The notes beneath the pieces are model-generated. The model saw only the letters and a list, made by a program, of their open reading frames with translations, was not told where the DNA came from and did no database searches. The translations under genes were made by a program, and so were the position numbers. DNA of 64,000 nt from Eubacterium sp. (GTDB lineage: Bacteria > Bacillota_A > Clostridia > Lachnospirales > Lachnospiraceae), in the NCBI GenBank assembly GCA_017475785.1, contig JAFVEX010000051.1:30192-94191 (forward strand). Reading direction: 5' to 3'. Positions 16,867-25,995 of the stretch are shown here, piece after piece (the first letter of the stretch is position 1; every line of letters starts with the position of its first letter).

Positions 16867-18462
16867 ATGAAAGCGAAAGAAGCAATTCTGCAGGGAAAAA
16901 CGGCACTGGGAATTGAATTTGGATCAACGCGTATCAAGGCTGTTCTGACTGATTTGAACAGTGAAGTGCTTGCAGTCGGCACATACGACTGGGAAAACAA
17001 ACTGCTCAATGGGGTGTGGACATATTCTCTGGAAGAAATCCACACCGGCCTTGCGGAATGTTACCGGTCTATGAAAAGAGCAGTTGAAAAGGAATGGGAT
17101 GTTACCATTACACGGATCGGGGCAATGGGCATCAGTGCAATGATGCACGGATACATGCCCTTTAATCATGAGAGAGAGCTCCTGACGCCGTTTCGAACAT
17201 GGAGAAACCGGTATACACAACAGGCGGCAGATGTATTGACAAAACGGTTCGGTTTTAATATTCCGCTGCGCTGGACGATCGCGCATCTCTATCAGAGCAT
17301 TCTGGATCAGGGGGAACATGTCCCCGAGATTTCTTATGTCACGACACTTGACGCATATCTTCACTGGATACTTTCGGGACAAAAGGTCACTGGGATCGGC
17401 GACGCATCTGGCATGTTTCCGGTTGACTCCGATACATGTGATTACTGTGCTGACATGATTCAGAGTTTTGATGAGTTGATTGAACCGTATGGATTTTCCT
17501 GGAAAATCAAAGATATTCTGCCGGGTATTCTTCGTGCAGGTGAGCCGGCCGGTACATTGACTGAAGCAGGAGCGGCGATGATTGATCCGGAAGGGGATCT
17601 ACTGCCGGGTGTCCCCATGTGTCCGCCGGAGGGTGACGCGGGAACCGGTATGGTTGCGACTGATTCCGTTGCGCCGCTGACCGGAAATGTGTCTGCGGGA
17701 ACCAGTACATTTGCCATGGTGACGCTGGAGAAACAGCTTTCAAAGGTGTACAGGGGCATCGATATGGTGACGACTCCGTCCGGCTACCCTGTTGCGATGG
17801 CACATGCAAGCAACGGCACTTCGGATTTAAATGCGTGGGTGGGTCTGTTTGGAGAATTTGCAAAGCTGGCAGGATGTGCAATGGATCCGGGAGATCTGTA
17901 CCGCCTTCTCTATACGCATTCTCTCACCGGCGAGAGTGACTGCGGAGGACTTCTTGCCTATGGGTATCTGTCAGGCGAGGGCGTTGCCGGACTGGAAGAG
18001 GGAAGACCCCTCTTTGTCAGAACACCGGATGCAGGAATGAATCTCGCAAACTTTTTCCGGTGTCATCTGTATACTGCGCTTGGAGCAGTGCGTCTCGGAA
18101 TGAATATTCTGCAGAAGGAGGAACAGATTTCGATCGGGCGTATTATGGCACATGGAGGTCTTTTTAAGACCAGAGGCGTCGGCCAGAGATATCTGTCAGC
18201 CGCACTTGGCGTACCGGTCACCGTAATGAGCACTGCCTCCGAAGGAGGAGCCTGGGGAATGGCTGTACTGGCACTGTATATGATTGACGGAGCAGCAGGC
18301 GGCGCTACACTCGAGGATTATCTGCGCGGAAAGATTTTTTCGGGAAAGCGGGGCGAAACGATCACGGCCTCTGCGGAAGAAATCGAAGGGTATGATGCGT
18401 TTGTGAAGAGGTATCAGGAAGGACTGGATATTGAGAGGGAAGCTGTGAACTGCCTTATATAA
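16867..18462 (+). CDS. FGGY-family carbohydrate kinase
   Basis: A 531-residue sugar kinase; the start at 16867 follows TTGGAGGC. The N-terminal phosphate loop is GIEFGSTRIKAVLTD and the second nucleotide-binding segment is GNVSAGTSTFAMV. ISAMMHGYMPF and RTWRNRYTQQAADVL are substrate-side segments like those of ribulokinase-type FGGY proteins. With the AraD-type 4-epimerase of the neighbouring operon, phosphorylation of L-ribulose or a related ketopentose is the simplest reading. No ribulokinase-specific signature is clear enough to name it araB. It is last in its operon, and the terminator follows about 65 bases later. Confidence 0.87.
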   Translation: MKAKEAILQGKTALGIEFGSTRIKAVLTDLNSEVLAVGTYDWENKLLNGVWTYSLEEIHTGLAECYRSMKRAVEKEWDVTITRIGAMGISAMMHGYMPFNHERELLTPFRTWRNRYTQQAADVLTKRFGFNIPLRWTIAHLYQSILDQGEHVPEISYVTTLDAYLHWILSGQKVTGIGDASGMFPVDSDTCDYCADMIQSFDELIEPYGFSWKIKDILPGILRAGEPAGTLTEAGAAMIDPEGDLLPGVPMCPPEGDAGTGMVATDSVAPLTGNVSAGTSTFAMVTLEKQLSKVYRGIDMVTTPSGYPVAMAHASNGTSDLNAWVGLFGEFAKLAGCAMDPGDLYRLLYTHSLTGESDCGGLLAYGYLSGEGVAGLEEGRPLFVRTPDAGMNLANFFRCHLYTALGAVRLGMNILQKEEQISIGRIMAHGGLFKTRGVGQRYLSAALGVPVTVMSTASEGGAWGMAVLALYMIDGAAGGATLEDYLRGKIFSGKRGETITASAEEIEGYDAFVKRYQEGLDIEREAVNCLI

Positions 18463-18526
18463 AAAGTGGCCTGCCTGAGGCTCATTCTTCAATTAAATAT
18501 GAAAAAAAGTGGTCATGGTATTGCAG

Positions 18527-18552
18527 AAAGCGGTACTGCGGCTGCTTTTTTT
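18527..18552 (+). terminator. terminator of the SDR-LacI-kinase operon
   Basis: AAAGCGG pairs with CTGCTTT around an 8-base loop, then TTTT. Confidence 0.7.
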
Positions 18553-18592
18553 ATGACATATTTAGAGCGTTGAAATCGATGCCATTCATAAA

Positions 18593-18653
18593 TTTATAAA
18601 GAATGAGCTGCATAAACTACGATGAAGCGAGAGAGGAAGAAGATGTTTATAAA
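18593..18653. promoter_or_regulatory. two upstream TTTATAAA sites
   Basis: Exact TTTATAAA at 18593-18600 and 18646-18653, about 110-160 bases upstream of the PepD-operon promoter. They could allow looping to the promoter-proximal sites. Confidence 0.55.
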
Positions 18654-18756
18654 GTTCATAATGTACCAGAAGGACGAGATTTTTAGAAAATATGCACAAT
18701 AATAATCGGATTATCCTGTGCAGAATGCCGAATTATAAAATAATTTAGAAAACACA

Positions 18757-18817
18757 TTGACTTATCTTTATAAACATGTATAATGAGTTTATAAAGATCA
18801 AGCAAGCAATTTATAAA
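18757..18817 (+). promoter_or_regulatory. PepD-cupin-ABC operon promoter with three TTTATAAA operators
   Basis: TTGACT at 18757-18762, a 16-base spacer and TATAAT at 18779-18784. Exact TTTATAAA at 18767-18774 (in the spacer), 18788-18795 (transcript start) and 18810-18817. The starts are 21 and 22 bases apart, so all three face the same side of the helix. Position and sequence match the 14.9 kb promoter. Confidence 0.8.
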
Positions 18818-18895
18818 GAACAGAAACAAAAGAAATAGCACATGGCGACAATTCAATTTCAAACAGACATACTTATAAAAAACAGGAGGAACATC

Positions 18896-20356
18896 ATGAA
18901 GGTATTAGCAGGACTGGAGCCCAAAGAATTTTTCCACTATTTTGAAGAGATCAGCAGCATTCCGAGAGGATCATATCATGAGAAAGCCATCAGTGATCAT
19001 CTTAAGAACTTTGCAGAGGAGCGCGGATGCACGGTATTTCAGGATGAATACTTCAATCTGCTGATCAAGGTTCCGGCATCTAAAGGATATGAAAACGCAA
19101 GGCCGGTTCTCTTCCATGGTCACATGGACATGGTTCTGGATAAGGAGCCCGGCGTTGAAAAAGATATGCTTAGGGAAGGGCTTGACCTCTACATTGATGG
19201 AGATTACATCAAGGCAAAGGGAACGACTCTCGGAGCAGACAACGGTGTAGGCGTTGCATTTATGATGTGTATCATCGATGACAAAGAACTGGCTCATCCG
19301 CCGATCGAGTGCTGCATCTCTGTACAGGAAGAAGTCGGAAAGCGCGGCGGCACTGTGTTTGATCCGTCTAATGTCACAGGAAAACGCCTGATAGATTTCA
19401 ACTGGCACAAACCGGACACCATTTTCGCAGGCTGTGCGGGCGATATCTCAGCATATTACAGAGTTCCGGCTGTCTATGAAGACGCAGCAGATGATCTGGC
19501 ATTTTTCAACCTCGCATTGACCGGCGGCGTAGGCGGACATTCAGAGTTCGACATTCATCTGGAGCGCATGAACGCACTGCAGACTTACGGACGAATCGTA
19601 AATAAAATTGCTCTCGAGAAGGAAATTCATTTTGTTGAGCTCAAGGGAGGTATCAACCGCTACGTCATTCCGGGAGCGATGGAGAGTGTAATCGCAGTCA
19701 AAGCTTCGGATGCAGACACAGTCAAAGAGCTCGTAAAAACGCTTGAGGCAGAAATTAAAAACGAATACAGGATCGCAGATCCGGATATTGAACTGACACT
19801 GACAGAGGCGGCAAAGTCTGACAGGGTGATGACAGTTGAGACAACGAAGAAAATTGCGGTATCCCTGCATCTGCTGCCCTGCGGCGTAGAGAGTATGAGC
19901 CTTGAGATTGAAGGCCTGGTGGAAAGTTCCAATACATTGGCGATGATCGATACAGATACAGAGAAGAATCAGGTCTGGATCCTGATGACAATTCCGAGTG
20001 CCGTCGAATCCAGAAAGTACAACATTCTTCAGAAAGTTGAGGATCTTGCAGCGCTTACGGGTGCTTCTGTCGACACGTTCGCAGACTGCCCGGAGTGGCC
20101 GTACAAACCGGACTCTGAACTGCTTGCAATTGCAAAGAAGGCATTTGTTGATAAATTCGGTTACGAGCCTGGTGAAGAAGTGTCGCACTCCAGTCTGGAG
20201 CTTGGACTTTTCTGCAAGAAGATTCCCGGTCTTGAATGCATTTCCCTGGGACCAAAAGCTTATGACGTACACACTCCGAAGGAGCGTCTGGACTGGACAA
20301 CCGTTCAGATGGTATGGGATCACATTAAAGAGATCCTTAAGAACCTGAAAGACTGA
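18896..20356 (+). CDS. PepD-like M20 metallopeptidase, altered metal site
   Basis: A 486-residue homologue of aminoacyl-histidine dipeptidase; the start at 18896 follows AGGAGGAAC. Conserved are HGHMDM (H76, D78), TLGADNGVG (D115), QEEVG (E145/E146), GCAG and GGH. In E. coli PepD the metal ligand Asp sits in INTDSEEEGE; here the aligned segment is LIDFNWHKPDTI, so that Asp is Asn169 and the acidic run is gone. GGHSG has become GGHSE, and the last ligand region reads SHSSLELG. It is the first gene of a sugar-uptake operon under TTTATAAA control, an odd place for a dipeptidase. It may hydrolyse a different amide or serve another role. Confidence 0.8.
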   Translation: MKVLAGLEPKEFFHYFEEISSIPRGSYHEKAISDHLKNFAEERGCTVFQDEYFNLLIKVPASKGYENARPVLFHGHMDMVLDKEPGVEKDMLREGLDLYIDGDYIKAKGTTLGADNGVGVAFMMCIIDDKELAHPPIECCISVQEEVGKRGGTVFDPSNVTGKRLIDFNWHKPDTIFAGCAGDISAYYRVPAVYEDAADDLAFFNLALTGGVGGHSEFDIHLERMNALQTYGRIVNKIALEKEIHFVELKGGINRYVIPGAMESVIAVKASDADTVKELVKTLEAEIKNEYRIADPDIELTLTEAAKSDRVMTVETTKKIAVSLHLLPCGVESMSLEIEGLVESSNTLAMIDTDTEKNQVWILMTIPSAVESRKYNILQKVEDLAALTGASVDTFADCPEWPYKPDSELLAIAKKAFVDKFGYEPGEEVSHSSLELGLFCKKIPGLECISLGPKAYDVHTPKERLDWTTVQMVWDHIKEILKNLKD

Positions 20357-20411
20357 TCGAGACAGGATCAAAAAGGAGATAAAAACAGTATTTTACGAGG
20401 AGAATTCAGAT

Positions 20412-20885
20412 ATGGCAACAGCACAGGATTATTTCAATATTTATCCCTTTTCAAAAGAAGAGAGAAGACCCTGCGTTATGAAGCAGGATGAGATTGTAAC
20501 CTTCCTTTATACAGAGGAATTTCCGGAGACCAGTGATCTGAACTGGCTTGTGACAAGCACTGAGAATATGACAGTCGGCGCATATCAGCTCTCCCCGGGG
20601 TCCCATTTTTCCCCTGCGGATGTTCACGGCGGAGATGAAATCTACTACGTCATTAAGGGCGAGGTCACCATGTTTCAGCCTGAGACAGGACAGATCATTC
20701 AGGTGCGTGAGGGTGAGGGCATTCTGATGCCGAAGGGCTGCCCTCACATCGGATACAACTTTACAGAGGACGCATCAAAAATGCTTTATGTGATTGCTCC
20801 AAAGATGTGGGAAGATGATGCTCCGCCGCTGGAGTACACAGGTGAAATCCGGCTTTACAAGCATGAAGAAAGGGGTAAAAAGTGA
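20412..20885 (+). CDS. cupin protein 1
   Basis: A 157-residue single cupin. Motif 1 appears as DVHGGDEIYYVIKGEVTMF and motif 2 as GEGILMPKGCPHIGYNF, giving His, Glu and His as possible metal ligands. Small cupins in sugar operons can be sugar isomerases or binding proteins, so a step between uptake and phosphorylation is possible. It overlaps the next cupin gene by one base (TGATG), which points to translational coupling and perhaps a heteromer. No specific reaction can be assigned. Confidence 0.75.
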   Translation: MATAQDYFNIYPFSKEERRPCVMKQDEIVTFLYTEEFPETSDLNWLVTSTENMTVGAYQLSPGSHFSPADVHGGDEIYYVIKGEVTMFQPETGQIIQVREGEGILMPKGCPHIGYNFTEDASKMLYVIAPKMWEDDAPPLEYTGEIRLYKHEERGKK

Positions 20886-21295
20886 TGGCAGGAATGTTGA
20901 AAGACCTCGGACAGTATCCGGCACCGGGTCCGGAAGCAAGGGAACAGGCGTTATTTTATAAATTGACAGATGATGACGGAATCAAGATGATCAGTGGTGA
21001 TCGGACACCGGCCCTGTTGTCGGTCTGGTGCAGCAATGATGTTGTGCAGTTCGGAACAGAAAAGATTCTCTCTGGAGGATCAGGACCACAGCAGACAGAA
21101 TACGATCAGCATCCCGGAGACGCAGTGTTCTACGTGATTGACGGGCCGGCAACCTTCTTTATTCCGAAGCGTAAGGAAACCTACGATGTGCAGCAGGGGG
21201 ACTATATGTTTATTCCGGAGGGAGAGACCTACAAAATAATTAATTATACAGGAAAAACAATAAAAGTACTGTTTATCGTGGCACCGAAATTCTGA
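20885..21295 (+). CDS. cupin protein 2
   Basis: A 136-residue cupin starting on the overlapping TGATG. Motif 1 reads DQHPGDAVFYVIDGPATFFI and motif 2 reads GDYMFIPEGETYKIINYTG, where the usual second-motif histidine is tyrosine. So this copy probably does not bind metal as cupin 1 does and may be its non-catalytic partner. It ends 80 bases before the binding-protein gene. That division of roles is inference. Confidence 0.72.
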   Translation: MAGMLKDLGQYPAPGPEAREQALFYKLTDDDGIKMISGDRTPALLSVWCSNDVVQFGTEKILSGGSGPQQTEYDQHPGDAVFYVIDGPATFFIPKRKETYDVQQGDYMFIPEGETYKIINYTGKTIKVLFIVAPKF

Positions 21296-21375
21296 GCAGA
21301 CCGGCAGCTGGAGACAAGGTGTTTCTTCGAGACACCGCGTACGGAACGATGGATTTGATTTGGAGGAAACAGGAT

Positions 21376-22548
21376 ATGATAATAAAGAAACTCGCAGCCC
21401 TCGGTGCTGCAATTGCAATGATGGCTTCCCTTACTGCGTGCTCGATGCCGGCGGTTCTTTATGTACCGGATGCGGGCGGCGCAAGCGCAGCTTCTTCAGT
21501 TACGGTAGACGAGGCGGCGGCAGAAGCCGCAAAAAAGGAGACGATTGCTGATGACCAGGAAGCATTTCCCGGCATGATTGAGACAGATACCGTGCGAAGC
21601 GGCCTGGAAGCTGCGCCAAAAAAGGTGACAGATCACACACTTCGTGTCGGCTTCTGCCCGTCTGCAGTAGATGTTTATTACAATCGTATCTGGTACGGTA
21701 TTCAGGATACTCTGAAGGATACAGGATATGATATTGAATTTGACTATCAGGCACCGAGCAGTCAGACAGCTACAGATGAAGCAGTCACAATCGTGGAAGG
21801 CTGGATCGCACAGGGATATGATGCCATCTGTCTGACCATTGCCGATGAGGCATCACTGCTTCCGGTAATCCGCGAGGCGACAGAGGCGGGCATTCCGATC
21901 TTCCTGTTCAATTCTCCGCAGTTTGAAAATGACTTCTATGTTTCCAACATCGGATATGATCAGGCTTACGGCGGGTATCTGCTTGGACAGTATGTCGGTA
22001 AATATTACGAAGGTCAGGAAGATGTAGGCCTGTGCTTTGTTATCGGCGTCGCGGGAGATTCGTTCACTCGCCAGAGAATGTCAGGTTTCAACGAGGCAAT
22101 TGCAGAGTTCGAGAACATTGAGATTCTTGACACACAGGAAGGAAACTGGTCAAGAGCAGATGCGGCTGCTGTCGCGGAAGACATGATTCAGGCGTATCCG
22201 GATATTGACGGATTTGTCACACTGTTTGACGATATGGGACTAGGTATTTATCAGACAGTTAAAGCCGCAGGTCTGAACAACCAGATCAATATCTTTGGTT
22301 ATGACAATATGAGTTCGATCTATGATCTGATTGCAAACAATACTAATTACATCAATACCGTTGATACCTGCACCTATGTAACGGGCAGAAATATGGTGTA
22401 TGCGGTTGAGAAATATTGTGTCGAAGGTGAAATGATTCCAAAGACAATTTTCATGGAGCCGGTTACATATGATGCTTCCAATCTGGCAGAGTTTGACTAC
22501 CTGCAGTACGGGGAAGGTCCGAAAGGCAGCGGGGCATCGGAAGGCTGA
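21376..22548 (+). CDS. sugar ABC transporter substrate-binding lipoprotein
   Basis: A 390-residue lipoprotein with signal MIIKKLAALGAAIAMMASLTAC ending in the lipobox LTAC. A GGAGG site precedes 21376; frames upstream lack one. After an acidic Ala-rich linker (residues 35-80) comes a type I periplasmic-binding fold of the RbsB/TorT kind: LRVGFCPSAVDVYYNRIWYG, DEAVTIVEGWIAQGYDAICL, GIPIFLFNSP, DGFVTLFDDMGLGIYQTV. It delivers the sugar to the ATPase and permease encoded next. The ligand is presumably a pentose, pentitol or conjugate. Confidence 0.9.
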   Translation: MIIKKLAALGAAIAMMASLTACSMPAVLYVPDAGGASAASSVTVDEAAAEAAKKETIADDQEAFPGMIETDTVRSGLEAAPKKVTDHTLRVGFCPSAVDVYYNRIWYGIQDTLKDTGYDIEFDYQAPSSQTATDEAVTIVEGWIAQGYDAICLTIADEASLLPVIREATEAGIPIFLFNSPQFENDFYVSNIGYDQAYGGYLLGQYVGKYYEGQEDVGLCFVIGVAGDSFTRQRMSGFNEAIAEFENIEILDTQEGNWSRADAAAVAEDMIQAYPDIDGFVTLFDDMGLGIYQTVKAAGLNNQINIFGYDNMSSIYDLIANNTNYINTVDTCTYVTGRNMVYAVEKYCVEGEMIPKTIFMEPVTYDASNLAEFDYLQYGEGPKGSGASEG

Positions 22549-22656
22549 TGAAAACCGGCTTGACCGGAAGAATTATGCTGAATGAATGGAGTCAGAAGAA
22601 CATAAAGGGGTTCCCTGGTGACAGCAGAGAACTCCTTATAACAGAGGAGGCTAAAG

Positions 22657-24186
22657 ATGGAAAATATTCCGGTCATTGAGATGAAAAACATCACAAAAGT
22701 TTTTTCTGGAACACGTGCATTAAATGATGTGAGTGTCCATATGGACAGAGGTGAAGTGGTCGGACTCGTGGGGGAAAACGGAGCCGGCAAATCAACGCTC
22801 ATGAAAATACTGAACGGCGTTTATCCGCCAACCAGCGGAGAGATTTATATCAACGGTAAACAGCAGGATTTCAGAAGTACCCGGCAGGCACACGACGCAG
22901 GAATCAGCATGATCTTCCAGGAACTGTCCGTATTTCCGGATTTCAACGCAATCGATAATGTTTTTATAGCGCATGAGCTCTCCGGAAAAAGTGAAGGGAT
23001 GCTCAGAAATCTGGATAAGAAGCAGATGGAGGAAGAAACGGAGCGTCTGTTTCGTGAAGATCTCGGAATCGAAATCGATATCCATACACCAGTGCGCAAT
23101 CTCAGCCTGGCGAACAGGCAGATGGTCGAAATTGCCCGGTCCATTCATTCCAATGCGGCAGTCATTGTCATGGATGAGCCAACAGAACCACTTGAGATAG
23201 CGGAACAGGAGCGCCTGTTTGAAATTATCAGGAAGCTTCGTGACAACAATCAGACAGTAATTTATATTTCACATCAGCTTGGACAGCTTAAGGATATTTC
23301 CGACAGAATCTACGTGCTTCGGGATGGCAATCTGATTACAGAGATGAAGGCGGATGATGTATCTGTCAATGATATCATTGAGAGCATGATCGGTGGAAAG
23401 CAGGGCAATCAGTATCCGGATAAAAATACGGATTTCGGCGACATTATTCTGGAAACAAAAAACCTTTCAAAGAAAAAGGCATATCAGGATGTGTCGATTC
23501 AGGTAAAGGCAGGCGAGATTGTCGGACTTGCAGGTCTGAACGGATCAGGAAAAGCAGGGCTGATCAGAGCGCTGTACGGAGCTGAGACGCCGGACAGCGG
23601 AGAAATCTATATACACGGCGGCAGAGCAGAACTGAATAATCCGATTGAAGCGATGAAACATAGAATCGGATTTATCGGATCGGAGCGAAAAGTCGACGGA
23701 CTGTTTTCGGATCAGTCTGTTGAATGGAACCTGACAATCGCCGCCATCGACAAACTCAATCCGGGGAAACTCGATAAGAAGCAGGCAAAGGAAATTACAG
23801 ATCAGTACATCAGGGATCTGAATGTGAAAACCCCGGGATCGGATTTCATGATCGGGCAGCTCTCCGGCGGAAACCAGCAGAAGGTACTGGTGGGAAGGTG
23901 GCTCTTCTTTGATCCGGACATTATCCTGGTTGAGGAGCCGACCAGAGGAATTGATGTCAGAGCAAAAGCAGAAATTTACAAGTTCTTGAATGAATGCTGC
24001 AGGAAGGGGAAGGCAGTCATCGTCGTATCATCTGAGAGTCCGGAACTGATGGGGATCTGCAACCGGATTCTGGTAATGTACGAGGGAAACGTCGTAGCGG
24101 AGCTTGACGGAGATCACACTTCGGAAGCAGAAATAGCGTATTACACTGTTCAGGAAACAGGAGGAAAGAAATATGTCGGCAAATAA
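22657..24186 (+). CDS. sugar ABC transporter ATPase, RbsA-type duplicated
   Basis: A 509-residue protein with two ABC cassettes. The first has Walker A GENGAGKST, signature LSLANRQMVEIARS and Walker B VIVMDEPT. The second has GLNGSGKAG in place of the usual Walker A and keeps LSGGNQQKVLVGRWL and IILVEEPTRGID. Rbs/Mgl-type ATPases usually have one degenerate site, so the layout is normal. In the first cassette the segment after DEPT is EPLEIAEQ rather than the common AALT. It overlaps the permease gene by 14 bases. Confidence 0.93.
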   Translation: MENIPVIEMKNITKVFSGTRALNDVSVHMDRGEVVGLVGENGAGKSTLMKILNGVYPPTSGEIYINGKQQDFRSTRQAHDAGISMIFQELSVFPDFNAIDNVFIAHELSGKSEGMLRNLDKKQMEEETERLFREDLGIEIDIHTPVRNLSLANRQMVEIARSIHSNAAVIVMDEPTEPLEIAEQERLFEIIRKLRDNNQTVIYISHQLGQLKDISDRIYVLRDGNLITEMKADDVSVNDIIESMIGGKQGNQYPDKNTDFGDIILETKNLSKKKAYQDVSIQVKAGEIVGLAGLNGSGKAGLIRALYGAETPDSGEIYIHGGRAELNNPIEAMKHRIGFIGSERKVDGLFSDQSVEWNLTIAAIDKLNPGKLDKKQAKEITDQYIRDLNVKTPGSDFMIGQLSGGNQQKVLVGRWLFFDPDIILVEEPTRGIDVRAKAEIYKFLNECCRKGKAVIVVSSESPELMGICNRILVMYEGNVVAELDGDHTSEAEIAYYTVQETGGKKYVGK

Positions 24187-25162
24187 AGGAACAAAGACAA
24201 CATTAAAGTTTAATCCATTTCAGATGGGTGTATACTTCGTATTTATCGCCCTGGTCGTAATTGTGGCTATTGGATCCGGCGGCACATTCCTCCGAATCCA
24301 GAACATTACAAACGTGCTCAGGCAGACAGTATGGGTAGGTATTATGACATTTGGTGCCTGCTTCGTGTTCAGTCTCGGCGGAATCGATCTTTCGGTCGGT
24401 TCAACCTACGGCGCGGTCGGACTTGCGGTCTCTTTCCTGATTCTCGGGGGCATGCCGCCTGTCATCGCGATTATAATCGGCATTGCGCTGGGCGCTGTGA
24501 TCGGACTGCTGAATGGTTTTCTGGTCTACAAGGTAAACATTGTGCCGTTCATTGCGACTATGGCAGTCATGACGGTCACAAGAGGTCTGATGGAAGTTGC
24601 TACAAAGGGTGTTCCGATCTCCGGCGTCAATCAGTTCACCATGCGTCTGCTGGGTCAGGGCTATCTCTTTGGAATTCCGATTCCGGTTATCATCGCGGTT
24701 ATCGTTTTCCTTGTACTTTACTATGTACTGAACAATACGAGATTTGGCCGCTATTGCCTGTCAATCGGAAGTAACGAGGAAGCGGCGAGACTGGTAGGAA
24801 TCAACGTCTCCAAATACGGTATTCTCGCATATATGCTGACCGGAATCACATGTGCAATCGCGGGCGTGCTTGTCACAGGCCGTCTGGAGGGTGCAATGCC
24901 GACAGCGGGCGAAGGTTATGAGTTGGATGTTATTGCGGCAGCTGTTATTGGAGGAACCTCTCTGAACGGAGGAAAGGCCTCCATGCCGGGATGTCTCCTG
25001 GGAGCACTCCTGATGGCAGTCGTCAGAAACGGCATGAACCTGATGCATATCGATACTTACTGGCATGATGTAGTCATGGGCATCATCATTGTCGTAGCGG
25101 TAATTGTCGACGAGCTTGGCACAAAGTATTCGAAGAAAATCAGTGAAGCAAAACTGGCATAA
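24173..25162 (+). CDS. sugar ABC transporter permease, RbsC-type
   Basis: A 329-residue membrane protein with about 8-10 hydrophobic segments. [35 protein letters not shown] and [24 protein letters not shown] are the conserved blocks of RbsC/AraH permeases. Its start lies inside the end of the ATPase gene, so translation is coupled. Only one permease gene is present, so a homodimer is expected. Confidence 0.93.
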   Translation: MSANKGTKTTLKFNPFQMGVYFVFIALVVIVAIGSGGTFLRIQNITNVLRQTVWVGIMTFGACFVFSLGGIDLSVGSTYGAVGLAVSFLILGGMPPVIAIIIGIALGAVIGLLNGFLVYKVNIVPFIATMAVMTVTRGLMEVATKGVPISGVNQFTMRLLGQGYLFGIPIPVIIAVIVFLVLYYVLNNTRFGRYCLSIGSNEEAARLVGINVSKYGILAYMLTGITCAIAGVLVTGRLEGAMPTAGEGYELDVIAAAVIGGTSLNGGKASMPGCLLGALLMAVVRNGMNLMHIDTYWHDVVMGIIIVVAVIVDELGTKYSKKISEAKLA

Positions 25163-25194
25163 AGCGGGAACAATTTTTTCAGAGGGATAAACAG

Positions 25195-25902
25195 ATGCTG
25201 GAGAAACTGAAAGAACAGGTATACAGAGCGAACATGGAGCTGCCAAAATACAATCTGGTGACCTTCACATGGGGAAATGTCAGCGGAATCGACAGAGAGA
25301 AAGGAATGTTTGTAATTAAGCCGAGTGGCATCGTCTACGAAGATCTCTGTCCTGAAGATATGGTTGTGCTTGATCTGGAAGGAAATCAGATTGAAGGCGC
25401 ATTAAGTCCGTCGACGGATACTGCGACACACCTTGAACTGTATAAAGCATTTCCGGAAATCGGCGGTATTGTACATACCCATTCTCCCTACGCGGTTGCA
25501 TGGGCACAGGCCGGAAGAGATATTCCCTGTTTTGGCACAACACATGCTGATTATTTCTATGGTGATATTCCATGTGCGAGAAATCTGACGCAGAGAGAAA
25601 TAGAAGAGGGTTATGAAAAAAATACCGGCAAAGTAATCATTGAGGCATTCCGCAACAAAGATCCGATGTATGTTCCGGGCGTAGTATGCAAGAATCACGG
25701 CCCGTTCTCCTGGGGTACGGATTGTTTTAACGCCGTGCACAATGCAGTGGTACTTGAAGAAGTTGCAAAGATGGATCTGTTTACCAGAATGATCGATCCG
25801 TGGGTGCAGGATGCTCCGCAGAATTTGCAGGATAAGCATTTCAGGAGAAAGCATGGTCCGGATGCTTATTACGGGCAGGCGGGACTTGAAAAAGCGATTT
25901 GA
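25195..25902 (+). CDS. araD: L-ribulose-5-phosphate 4-epimerase
   Basis: A 235-residue class II aldolase/epimerase close to E. coli AraD throughout: [83 protein letters not shown] and [11 protein letters not shown]. The zinc ligands are the two histidines of HTH and the one in NHG. It converts L-ribulose 5-phosphate to D-xylulose 5-phosphate, feeding the pentose phosphate pathway. UlaF and SgbE paralogues catalyse the same reaction, so araD names the activity rather than a use of arabinose. No araA isomerase is in view. Confidence 0.92.
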   Translation: MLEKLKEQVYRANMELPKYNLVTFTWGNVSGIDREKGMFVIKPSGIVYEDLCPEDMVVLDLEGNQIEGALSPSTDTATHLELYKAFPEIGGIVHTHSPYAVAWAQAGRDIPCFGTTHADYFYGDIPCARNLTQREIEEGYEKNTGKVIIEAFRNKDPMYVPGVVCKNHGPFSWGTDCFNAVHNAVVLEEVAKMDLFTRMIDPWVQDAPQNLQDKHFRRKHGPDAYYGQAGLEKAI

Positions 25903-25943
25903 AATGATTGATAATATAATAATAAACCTTCCTTGAAGCGAAC

Positions 25944-25976
25944 TGCAGGTGCGGTGCCGGGTGGCAGCGCACCTTG
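25944..25976 (+). other. strong intra-operon hairpin without U-tract
   Basis: GCAGGTGCGGTGCC pairs with GGCAGCGCACCTTGC around GGGT, with one bulge. It stands 20 bases before the HAD gene start and has no T-run, so it is more likely an RNA-stability or translation-control element than a terminator. Confidence 0.5.
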
Positions 25977-25995
25977 CGGTGTAGAAGTGACGAAT

